Below, piece after piece: positions 43,919 to 51,173 of a DNA stretch of 64,000 nucleotides. The notes under the pieces were generated by a model. It made no database searches. It was given only the letters and a program-made list of their open reading frames with translations, and was not told the origin of the DNA. This DNA is from RPQJ01 sp963696545 (GTDB taxonomy: Bacteria; Pseudomonadota; Gammaproteobacteria; Steroidobacterales; Steroidobacteraceae), in the NCBI GenBank assembly GCA_963696545.1, contig CAVOKQ010000012.1, positions 1 through 64,000 on the forward strand. Reading direction: 5' to 3'. The translations under genes were made by a program, and so were the position numbers. Position 1 is the first letter of the stretch, and every line of letters starts with the position of its first letter.

Positions 43919-45178
43919 ATGACGAACCAGGTTCCGCAACTCGTACAGGCCGCCAGCCAGGCGGCAAATTCCGGCCGCTGGCAGGATGCCGAGCGCCTCT
44001 GGCAGGAAGTGCGGCAGATCGAGCCGCGACACCCGCAGGCGCTGTTCAGCCTCGGCTTCCATGCGCTGCAGCGCGGCGACGTCGGTGGTGCGCTCGAGTT
44101 TCTGCGCTCGGCGCGGGAGGTCGCGCCTAGCGACCTCGTGTTGCTGATGACGCTGGCCGCCGCATGCAAGCAGCGCGGCGACTCGGCCGAGGAACTCGAA
44201 GCGATCGACGCGGCGCTCGCAGTGGATGCATATTTCCTGCCGGGCATGCTCGCGAAGGCCAGCTGGATCGAGCGGCACGGCAATCGCGTGGCTGCGGCGC
44301 GAATGTACGCAAACTGCGTGAAAGTCGCGCCGGCCGAGCCGCAGTGGCCGCAGCAGTTGCGTTCACACCTGCAGTACGCGCGCGGCTTCTCCGAGCGCTA
44401 CCAGTCCGACTACTACGGTTTTCTCAAGGAGCGCGTCGCCGAGACCCAGGCGAAGCTGCCGGCCGGCCTCGCCAATCGCTGGCAGGAGGCGGTCTCGATC
44501 ATGGCGGGTCGCTCCAAGCCTTATCAGCAGGACTGCAACCAGTTGCACGTGCCGCGCCTCCCGCCGATCCCGTTTCCAGACCGCAAGCAGTTCCCTTGGC
44601 TCGCGGCGATCGAGCAGAAAACGGACGTCATCCGGGCCGAGTTACTGGCCGCGCTGGAAGCGGACCGGGACAAGTTCAGCCCGTACATCACTTATGCGCC
44701 GGGCGATCCGGTCAACCAATGGGCGGAGCTGAACCACTCGCTGCGCTGGAGCGTGCTGAAGCTCTGGGCGGGAGGCCAGCCCGATCCGGTCAACATCGAG
44801 CGCTGCCCCGAAACCGCGAAGGCGATTGCCGCGCTGCCGCTGGTGGACATCGAGGGCCTGTGCCCGAATGCGATGTTCTCGGCACTTGCGCCGCACACGC
44901 GCATCCCGCCCCATCACGGCGAGACGAATGCCCGGCTCGTTGCGCACCTGCCGCTGATCGTCCCGCCGAAGTGCGTGATGCGCGTCGGATACGAGACGCG
45001 CGAGTGGCAGGTCGGCGAGGTGCTGATCCTCGATGACACGATCGAGCACGAGGCAGTGAACGACAGCGACGAGCTGCGTGTCGTGTTGATTTTTGACGTG
45101 TGGAATCCGCTGCTCGCGCCCGAAGAGCGGGAGATGGTCCGGACCATGACGGCCGCGGCGCGCGCCTACCAGGGCTGA
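43919..45178 (+). CDS. TPR-containing aspartyl/asparaginyl beta-hydroxylase family protein
   Basis: A 419-residue protein. Residues 1-150 form about four TPR-like helical repeats (for example GRWQDAERLWQEVRQIEPRHP). Residues about 170-410 are an aspartyl/asparaginyl beta-hydroxylase domain, a 2-oxoglutarate/Fe(II) dioxygenase. The iron ligands are His332/His333 in PPHHGETNARL and His377 in DDTIEHEAVN, and the 2-oxoglutarate Arg lies in RVVLIFDVW. Such proteins hydroxylate Asp/Asn residues of target proteins, and the TPR part may dock the target. It is separated from the TonB receptor gene by a terminator, so it is probably expressed on its own. Confidence 0.9.
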   Translation: MTNQVPQLVQAASQAANSGRWQDAERLWQEVRQIEPRHPQALFSLGFHALQRGDVGGALEFLRSAREVAPSDLVLLMTLAAACKQRGDSAEELEAIDAALAVDAYFLPGMLAKASWIERHGNRVAAARMYANCVKVAPAEPQWPQQLRSHLQYARGFSERYQSDYYGFLKERVAETQAKLPAGLANRWQEAVSIMAGRSKPYQQDCNQLHVPRLPPIPFPDRKQFPWLAAIEQKTDVIRAELLAALEADRDKFSPYITYAPGDPVNQWAELNHSLRWSVLKLWAGGQPDPVNIERCPETAKAIAALPLVDIEGLCPNAMFSALAPHTRIPPHHGETNARLVAHLPLIVPPKCVMRVGYETREWQVGEVLILDDTIEHEAVNDSDELRVVLIFDVWNPLLAPEEREMVRTMTAAARAYQG

Positions 45179-45239
45179 TTGCCACCGTGGCGATGCGCCG
45201 ATTCGGCGCATCGCCGCGTCAGTGCTTCAAACCCCAACG

Positions 45240-45271
45240 AAAAAAGGCCCCGCCGCTTGCGCGACGGGGCC
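45240..45271 (-). terminator. Intrinsic terminator of the OmpA-like gene
   Basis: The GC stem 45246-45252 with 45265-45271 has three further pairs inside it around a TTGC loop. It is followed on the - strand by six T (45240-45245). Confidence 0.85.
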
Positions 45272-45299
45272 CCGTGTCAGGCAGGAACCTGAATGCCGA

Positions 45300-46397
45300 T
45301 CAGTTCGGGCAGGAGTCCGTACGGTTCAACATGACCCGACGGTTCTGCTGGCGACCTTCGGCCGTGTCGTTGGTGGCGATCGGGTTCGTCTCGCCGAAGC
45401 CCTGCGACTTCAGGCGGGCCGGATCCACACCACGCGACGTCAGGTAGTCGAACACCGCCTTCGAACGACGATCCGACAGCGCCATGTTGTAGGCATCGCT
45501 GCCCACGCTGTCGGTGTAGCCGTCGACCTTGGCCGTGGCGAACGGCACGTCGTTCAGGAACTTCACGACGCGCTCGAGCTCCGTGATCGACTCGGGGCGC
45601 AGCTCCGCCTTGTCGAAGTCGAACAGCACCTTGAGCTCCTGCGAGCACGGGCAGCCGACCTTGTCGACCGTCGTGCCCGCGGGCGTGCCCGGGCACTTGT
45701 CGTCGGCGTCGCACACGCCATCACCATCGCTGTCGGCGCACTTGGCCGGCGGCGGCGGCGGGGGCGGCGGCGGCTCCTCGACCTTGGGTTCGGGCCGCGG
45801 CGGGCCCCACCCGAACGCGACGCCGACCTGCACGAGCGTGTCCGCATACGTTTCGCCGGACGCGAAGTCCCAGCGCTCACGAACCTCGGGGCGCAGCTGC
45901 ACGGTGCGCGAACCGTCCGCGCTGCGATACATGTCGTACATCAGGCCGAGGCCGAGCGAGGCGGTGACGTTCGCGTCGCCCTGCAGGCCTTCGTAGTTGT
46001 CGTTCTGGTAGCCGAGGCCACCGAGCACGTAAGGAGACAAACGACTCGAGCGGTCGAACACGCGCATCAGGTCGAGCGTCACGCCGGACAGCGTGGCGTC
46101 GAAAGAAGCAGGCCAGTTCCAGTCGGGCTGCTTCTCGCCGTTGTTGTCGTAACTACCGGTGTAGCCAGCGATCTGTGCGCTCCAGTCCTCGCTCAGGTGC
46201 TTGCCTAGCGCGCCGCCCCAATACACGCCGTCGTCGAGCAGGCGGCTGCTGTCGAGCCAGGAGTAGCCGATGAACGGCGCGACGAACCACTGGCCGACTT
46301 CGTCGTTCCACGGGTGACTGGAATCGTCGGCCCGCGCCGGCGCTGCGGCCAGCACCGCGAGGCTGAGGGCGGAGGCGAGGACAAGGGACTTCTTCAT
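45300..46397 (-). CDS. OmpA-family outer-membrane protein with TSP3 repeat and polyproline hinge
   Basis: A 365-residue protein. It has a signal peptide (cleavage near ARADD), an N-terminal 8-strand OmpA-like barrel (about 25-200), and a hinge of nine consecutive Pro. A thrombospondin-3-type calcium loop follows (DSDGDGVCDADDKCPGTPAG), and then a C-terminal OmpA/MotB peptidoglycan-binding domain (VLFDFDKAELRPESI to GFGETNPIATNDTAEGRQQN). It tethers the outer membrane to peptidoglycan. GGGAG precedes the ATG, and an intrinsic terminator follows the stop. Confidence 0.94.
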   Translation of the reverse strand: MKKSLVLASALSLAVLAAAPARADDSSHPWNDEVGQWFVAPFIGYSWLDSSRLLDDGVYWGGALGKHLSEDWSAQIAGYTGSYDNNGEKQPDWNWPASFDATLSGVTLDLMRVFDRSSRLSPYVLGGLGYQNDNYEGLQGDANVTASLGLGLMYDMYRSADGSRTVQLRPEVRERWDFASGETYADTLVQVGVAFGWGPPRPEPKVEEPPPPPPPPPAKCADSDGDGVCDADDKCPGTPAGTTVDKVGCPCSQELKVLFDFDKAELRPESITELERVVKFLNDVPFATAKVDGYTDSVGSDAYNMALSDRRSKAVFDYLTSRGVDPARLKSQGFGETNPIATNDTAEGRQQNRRVMLNRTDSCPN

Positions 46398-46477
46398 TCT
46401 GACTCCCAGGGTGGGTGATGTTGGCAGGCGCCGCTATCCCCCCGGTGCGGCGCAAACACCTGGAATACTATTGGATT

Positions 46478-47002
46478 TCAGCGCGTGCCGGTACAGGGAA
46501 GACCGTCGGCCGGCCAGTCCGCGTCGGGACGCCGGACGCGATCGCCAGCCTCGATGCCGAGTGTCCGGGTGGTCCCGCCTTTCAGTTCCACGACCAGCGC
46601 CACGAGCGCGTTGGCTGCGATCCTGTCCAGCGATTCCGGGCGCGCGTCATGAACGGTCTTTACGATGCAACCCGCTGCATCGACGAACAGCATGTCGAGC
46701 GGCAGCAGCGTGTTCTTCATCCACATCGCCACGTACTGCGGCGGCTCATAGACGAAGATCATCGCCTGGTCCGGGCGCATGTCCCGGACGAACATCAGCC
46801 CCTGCGCGCGGGCGGCGTCCGACTCGGCTCGCCATGCTTCGAATGCGTGACGGCGGGCGCTGCGCGTCTCGACCACGATCGGCTCGCGTGGGAACGCCGA
46901 GAGCGGAATGATTGAATCGCCGGGACCAGCGGCGCCAGCGAAAGAGGCGAGCAGGTTCCACGAAAACAGCAGGGCGGCGGCAAGCGGGCGAGTGAGCTTC
47001 AT
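46478..47002 (-). CDS. DUF192 family exported protein
   Basis: A 174-residue protein with a signal peptide (cleavage near FAGAAG) and a DUF192 domain recognised by ARAQGLMFVRDM, MIFVYEPPQYVAMWMKNTLLPLDMLFVD and the closing LGIEAGDRV. Family function is unsettled. Its ATG overlaps the stop of the upstream lipoprotein-like gene (ATGA, 46999-47002), marking it as the last gene of the PadR operon. Confidence 0.9.
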   Translation of the reverse strand: MKLTRPLAAALLFSWNLLASFAGAAGPGDSIIPLSAFPREPIVVETRSARRHAFEAWRAESDAARAQGLMFVRDMRPDQAMIFVYEPPQYVAMWMKNTLLPLDMLFVDAAGCIVKTVHDARPESLDRIAANALVALVVELKGGTTRTLGIEAGDRVRRPDADWPADGLPCTGTR

Positions 47003-47619
47003 CTGTAATCAACGATGGCCTGGACGTCGAAGCGCGACACCAGCACGGCGCCGTCGCCGCCGATTGCGCGAGCGGGCTGCGTGCAATAGCCACGGCCCGT
47101 GAGTCGGTAGACCTTTGGATCGCCCGCGGGTTCCTGGCGGACCTCGTCGAGCGCGCACTTGTCGTTGCCCTGGGTCGCGTAGAACCGGCCCGTGCCCTCG
47201 CGCACGATGGTCAGGTTCACCGGCACGTTGTGCGCGGACTGTCCGGCGGCGAGGGGCCCCGCGCCGATCACGACCAGCAGCGGGCCTGCGCCGGGAATCG
47301 ATCCCTTGTAGATCAGCCGGATGCCGTCGCCGCCCGGCCGCAGTCCGCCGCGGCACTGCTGCACGCCGGCTCCCCAGTCGACCTCGGCATCGATGGCGCC
47401 CTGCAGCCTGGCCTGCAGCATGCCTTCATCTGCCGGCACGCACAGTGCCTGTTGCGCAGGCGGCAGGACGGCTTGTTGCGGCGGTTCCGCGTCGTTGCCA
47501 GCGTGGCCGCACGCAGCGGCGAAAAGTGCCGCAACTGCCGCGAGCACCGGCACTCGCGGCAACGGAGCGTCAGCCGGAGCCCGGAGCCTGTACGAGGAGC
47601 GTCTTTGCCAGTTGACCAT
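46999..47619 (-). CDS. Hypothetical lipoprotein-like protein
   Basis: Up to 206 residues. A hydrophobic stretch VPVLAAVAALFAAAC ends in a possible lipobox Cys, followed by GHAGNDAEPPQQ. The mature part has two internal cysteines and a beta-rich pattern (GDGIRLIYKGSIPGAGPLLVVIGAGPL, NVPVNLTIVREGTGRFYATQG). No family is recognised. The ATG at 47619 overlaps the upstream gene by 50 nt; GTG codons at 47553 or 47547 would avoid the overlap but leave a signal without positive charges. It is coupled to the DUF192 gene downstream. Confidence 0.7.
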   Translation of the reverse strand: MVNWQRRSSYRLRAPADAPLPRVPVLAAVAALFAAACGHAGNDAEPPQQAVLPPAQQALCVPADEGMLQARLQGAIDAEVDWGAGVQQCRGGLRPGGDGIRLIYKGSIPGAGPLLVVIGAGPLAAGQSAHNVPVNLTIVREGTGRFYATQGNDKCALDEVRQEPAGDPKVYRLTGRGYCTQPARAIGGDGAVLVSRFDVQAIVDYR

Positions 47620-48472
47620 GCAGGTAGCCGATTCCGCGCGCGAGGTGCATCGTGACCGTGAGCAGCAGCAGTCCGAGGATCGAGATCAGTGGCAGCAGCG
47701 CAGGGTGGGGCGCCTGCACCTGGCCGTCGATCTGGACGAGGCCCGCATGGTAGAGCAGGACGAAGATCGGCGCGAGAAACATGGCCAGCGACACCAGGAC
47801 TCCGACGACCACGAACGTGAAATAGAACAGGCCGAGCGGCAGCATCAGCAGGAAGTACACGAGCGTGCCCCAGGTCCGCGGGTCCTTCAACATCTCGCCG
47901 ATGCGCCGCAGGAAGGGTGTGTCGTGGTCGGGGTACACGGGGCGGCGCGGCATGCGCGTGCCGAGCATGGTCTCGACGACGCGTCCTTCGGCCAGTGCGA
48001 CGAAGCGCGCCGCACCGACGAACAGCAGGAAGAACGGCACGCCGATGATCAGGATCGCGAGTCCGATCGACATCGACAGGCCCGTGACCGCGAACGTGAA
48101 GTAGGCCACGCCGGTCACGAGCGCGAGCAGCATGTACAGCATGGACAGGTATGCGCGCGGATCGGCGTACACGCCGAAGAACCGGCCGAGCGCGGTCGTG
48201 CGCGGTCGGGGCGGTGGCGTCCGCAGTGCGGCCTGGATCGTTGCTTCGTTGCCGCGGTACGCCTCGGCGACTTCATCCGGCGCGCCATAGCTCGTGACGA
48301 TGCTTGCGAGCACGTCGCCCTCGTTGTCGCCGGGTCGCTGCGCAACTTCCGCGCGCAGGTGTTCCTCGGCGTCGTAGAGCGCGTCCTGGATCAATGCCCG
48401 GTCGGCGCCATGCAGCGCGGAACGTAGCGAGTCGAGGTACTGCTCGACCGTGCGCGGTGTCGCGGCCGTCAT
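47570..48472 (-). CDS. HAAS/DUF1700-like membrane sensor protein
   Basis: A 300-residue protein. Residues 1-85 form a HAAS-type helical domain (VEQYLDSLRSALHGADRALI to SYGAPDEVAEAY), which typically partners a PadR regulator. Residues 105-290 contain about six membrane helices in two paired blocks (YMLLALVTGVAYFTF and FLLMLPLGLFYFTFVVVGV), as in bacterial sensor-domain membrane proteins. Its start overlaps the padR-type gene stop (48469-48472), which supports a regulator/effector pair sensing envelope or antibiotic stress. Confidence 0.85.
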   Translation of the reverse strand: MTAATPRTVEQYLDSLRSALHGADRALIQDALYDAEEHLRAEVAQRPGDNEGDVLASIVTSYGAPDEVAEAYRGNEATIQAALRTPPPRPRTTALGRFFGVYADPRAYLSMLYMLLALVTGVAYFTFAVTGLSMSIGLAILIIGVPFFLLFVGAARFVALAEGRVVETMLGTRMPRRPVYPDHDTPFLRRIGEMLKDPRTWGTLVYFLLMLPLGLFYFTFVVVGVLVSLAMFLAPIFVLLYHAGLVQIDGQVQAPHPALLPLISILGLLLLTVTMHLARGIGYLHGQLAKTLLVQAPGSG

Positions 48473-48879
48473 GGCGTGGTCTCCGGGGCTTGGGATCGTT
48501 GCACGATGGAATCGACGAAGTCGCGCGTGTCCTGCCAGGTCGCGCGCCAGGTGCCGAGCACCTCGCGACCGAGCGGCGTGATGCGGTAGTAGCGGCGCGG
48601 CGGCCCCGAATAGGACGGCACCACGCGGCTCGACAACAGGCCCGCGGCACTCATGTTGCGCAGCACCGGGTAGAGCGCACCCTGCTTGAACGGGCTGGTG
48701 CGGGCGACGTCGCCGCTCAATCGCCTGGCGATCTCGTACCCGTAGAGGTCTCCTTCGGCCTCGGCAAGGACCGAGAGCAGCACCAGCGACGTCAGCCCGG
48801 CGGCGAGCTCGCGCTGGAACTTTCGCATCTGGGCTTCGGGCCCGTCGGTCGGGGGCAATTCGGCCGGTTCTGCTGTCAC
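48469..48879 (-). CDS. PadR family transcriptional regulator
   Basis: A 136-residue repressor with a winged helix. LLSVLAEAEGDLYGYEIARRLSG is followed by SPFKQGALYPVLRNMSAAGLLSSRVV and RRYYRITPLGREVLG, the standard PadR pattern. The start is GTG at 48879; an ATG at 48828 would give a 119-residue version that keeps the whole domain. It is the first gene of a four-gene operon and overlaps the HAAS membrane-protein gene. An inverted repeat upstream is a likely autoregulatory operator. Confidence 0.9.
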   Translation of the reverse strand: MTAEPAELPPTDGPEAQMRKFQRELAAGLTSLVLLSVLAEAEGDLYGYEIARRLSGDVARTSPFKQGALYPVLRNMSAAGLLSSRVVPSYSGPPRRYYRITPLGREVLGTWRATWQDTRDFVDSIVQRSQAPETTP

Positions 48880-48895
48880 GGTTTCAGTCGCCGAG

Positions 48896-48942
48896 AGTAC
48901 TCAGTAGTTTGTAGTAAAGACTAAGTACTAGTATGAAGTCAA
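48896..48942 (-). promoter_or_regulatory. Probable PadR operator and promoter
   Basis: The inverted repeat AGTACTcAGT (48896-48905) and ACTaAGTACT (48920-48929) has a 14-bp spacer and one mismatch. It lies just upstream of the padR-type gene in an AT-rich patch. A TTGACT -35-like box on the - strand (48937-48942) would place the repeat across the promoter, suiting repression. Confidence 0.5.
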
Positions 48943-49117
48943 TAATATTGTTCATTGATCCTGGTCGTATGTCAGGGATTCGCACAGAACAGTCCGCCGG
49001 ACCCGCGGGCGGTGCCAAGCGCAAGGCGCAAGGCGTGTAGGGACTTCGCTCGGGTGTCGGCCCTCCGGCGCTCTATGTAACATCCGATCATCCGCAGGAT
49101 CCGGAGCCGGGCACAGG

Positions 49118-50398
49118 ATGACGACCGAACAACAGCGACAGTTCGCACCGCGCCGATACCTGAGCCGCCTGACCCGCGGCACACTGGCCGTGATCATGGC
49201 GGGAGGGCGCGGCGAGCGACTCAAGGACCTCACCGAGGACCGCTGCAAGCCCGCCACGCCGTTCGGCGGTAAGTTCCGCATCGTGGACTTCGTGCTGTCG
49301 AACTGCGTGAACTCCGGCATCCGCCAGATCTCGGTGCTGACGCAATACAAGGCGCACTCGCTGATCCATCACATCCAGCGCGGGTGGGGCTACCTGCGCG
49401 GCGAGTTCGGCGAGTTCATCGAGATCATCCCGGCACAGCAGCGACGCGGCCCGGAGTGGTACCAGGGCACGGCCGACTCGCTGTGGCAGAACATGGAGAT
49501 CATCCGTGCGCACCGGCCGCTGCACGTGCTGGTGCTCGCCGGCGACCACATCTACAAGATGGACTACGGTCCGATGATCGGCTTCCACGTCGAGAAGGAA
49601 GCAGACATCACGGTCGGCGTGGTCGAGGTGCCGGTCGATCGCGCGCGTGAATTCGGCGTGCTGACCGTGGACGAGTCGAACCGCGTGCTGCGCTTCCAGG
49701 AGAAGCCGACGAACCCGGAGCCCGTGCCGGGACGGCCCGACATCGCGCTCGCCTCGATGGGCATCTACGTCTTCAACCCGAAGCTGCTCGAGCGGTTGCT
49801 GCGCGCCGATGCCGAGGATCCGAACTCCGCGCACGACTTCGGCAAGAACGTGATTCCGGAGGCGATCGACAAGCTGCGCGTGTTCGCCTATCCGTTCGAG
49901 GACGTGCGCACGAAGGCGCAGAACTACTGGCGCGACGTCGGCACCGTGGATGCGTATTACGAAGCGAACATGGAACTGGTGCGCGTGTCGCCCGAGCTCA
50001 ACATCTACGACGAGCAGTGGCCGATCTGGACGTACCAGGAGCAGTTGCCGCCCGCGAAGTTCGTGTTCGACGACCCCGACCGCCGCGGCGCCGCGATCGA
50101 CTCGATGGTGTCCGGCGGCTGCATCATTTCCGGGGCGCGGGTGTCGAACTCGCTGCTGTTCTCCAACGTCCGTGTGAGCGACTACTCGACTGTCGACAAG
50201 TCGGTGCTGCTGCCACGCGTACGGGTCGGAGAGCGCTGTGTGATCCAGCGCGCCATCATCGACGAGGGCGCGCTGATCCCGGACGGCATGCAGATCGGGG
50301 TCGATCCGGCCGCCGACGCCGAGCGCTTCTACGTCACCGAAGGCGGCATCGTGCTCGTCACTGCGGCGATGCTGCGTGGCGCGCAACGGGCCGCCTGA
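49118..50398 (+). CDS. glgC: Glucose-1-phosphate adenylyltransferase
   Basis: A 426-residue ADP-glucose pyrophosphorylase, which makes ADP-glucose from glucose-1-phosphate and ATP in the first committed step of glycogen synthesis. The N-terminal AVIMAGGRGERLKDLTEDRCKP loop binds the nucleotide. Substrate residues lie in GTADSLWQNM, LVLAGDHIYKMDYG and FQEKP, and the C-terminal left-handed beta-helix carries SNVRVSDYSTVDKSVLLP. Length and motifs are typical. The ribosome site is weak. It is followed by a WHy-domain lipoprotein gene and then the convergent glgA. Confidence 0.96.
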   Translation: MTTEQQRQFAPRRYLSRLTRGTLAVIMAGGRGERLKDLTEDRCKPATPFGGKFRIVDFVLSNCVNSGIRQISVLTQYKAHSLIHHIQRGWGYLRGEFGEFIEIIPAQQRRGPEWYQGTADSLWQNMEIIRAHRPLHVLVLAGDHIYKMDYGPMIGFHVEKEADITVGVVEVPVDRAREFGVLTVDESNRVLRFQEKPTNPEPVPGRPDIALASMGIYVFNPKLLERLLRADAEDPNSAHDFGKNVIPEAIDKLRVFAYPFEDVRTKAQNYWRDVGTVDAYYEANMELVRVSPELNIYDEQWPIWTYQEQLPPAKFVFDDPDRRGAAIDSMVSGGCIISGARVSNSLLFSNVRVSDYSTVDKSVLLPRVRVGERCVIQRAIIDEGALIPDGMQIGVDPAADAERFYVTEGGIVLVTAAMLRGAQRAA

Positions 50399-50441
50399 GC
50401 GGTATCATCCGGCGCCAGGTACTTTCCGGGAGAAGAGACTG

Positions 50442-50945
50442 ATGCCCAGGTTGTCCCTGCGCGCGTTGCTGTTCGCGTCGATCGCCGCACTCGCGGCCTG
50501 CGCGTCGTTCGGGCCGAAGCTCGTTTCGCCGCAGCTGACCCTGGAAGGAATCCAGATCCTGTCAGCCGACATGTTCGCGCAGCAGTTCAAGGTGCGCGTC
50601 AAGGTCGAGAACCCGAACGACCTCGAGGTTGCGGTGAAGGGCCTCGAGTACGACATTGCGCTGATGGGCGACAGCTTCGCCGAAGGCTCGAGCAACCACA
50701 GCTTCGTGCTGCCGGCGCGCGGCGAAGCCGAGTTCGATATGACGGTGAACACCAACTTCGTGAGCAGCCTGGGCCGCCTCGTGAGCCGCATGAGCGGCGG
50801 CAAGCTCGAGGACGTGCAGTACACGATCACCGGCAAGCTGCTGCTCGAGAAGGGCGTGATGCGGACGATTCCGTTCAGCCATTCGGGCACGGTCGATTTC
50901 ACGAAGGCTCGCGACAAGCTCAAGGCCGTACAGCCGACGCCTTAG
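50442..50945 (+). CDS. LEA type 2/WHy-domain lipoprotein
   Basis: A 167-residue lipoprotein (lipobox LAAC in IAALAACASFG) with a WHy/LEA-2 beta-sandwich, recognised by VKVENPNDLEVAVKGLEYDIALMG and the later ITGKLLLEKGVMRTIPFSHSGTV. Such domains occur in desiccation- and stress-related proteins. GGGAGAAGAG precedes the ATG at 50442; an ATG 66 nt upstream is rejected. It is 43 bp downstream of glgC. A palindromic element follows the stop. Confidence 0.88.
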   Translation: MPRLSLRALLFASIAALAACASFGPKLVSPQLTLEGIQILSADMFAQQFKVRVKVENPNDLEVAVKGLEYDIALMGDSFAEGSSNHSFVLPARGEAEFDMTVNTNFVSSLGRLVSRMSGGKLEDVQYTITGKLLLEKGVMRTIPFSHSGTVDFTKARDKLKAVQPTP

Positions 50946-50955
50946 CTGCAGTTTC

Positions 50956-51085
50956 GCGGATCGCGCTTGTGCTTTGCGGTCCCTTTCCAGAGGACGCCGT
51001 GAACCCATCCATGGGGGCTCCGGGCGCCGCGTCCATGCGGCGCACGGCCTCTGGAAAGGGACCGCAAAGCACAAGCACGATCCGC
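50956..51085 (+). repeat. Palindromic element copy C (best-preserved copy)
   Basis: Arms 50956-50993 and 51048-51085 are 38 nt each and pair at 37 positions, the longest near-perfect arms of the family. The core at 50994-51047 (54 nt) contains the CCCA-TCCA-TGGG hairpin and a 7-bp GC hairpin with a GTCCAT loop. It is in + orientation directly after the WHy-lipoprotein gene and faces the convergent glgA stop 88 bp further on. Those last 88 bp hold no gene that I can support. Confidence 0.92.
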
Positions 51086-51173
51086 ACTTCGGCCACCGCG
51101 TCTGCGCGCGTCGTCCTGCAGCGCTTCGCCTGCGATCTCTCCTCGCATCGACCGCGGATCCCTGAATTGATGT

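Noticed and set aside
41691..43967. A 758-codon - strand open frame opposite the TonB receptor
   Set aside because: It is a composition-driven shadow. The receptor plug and barrel on the + strand are unambiguous.
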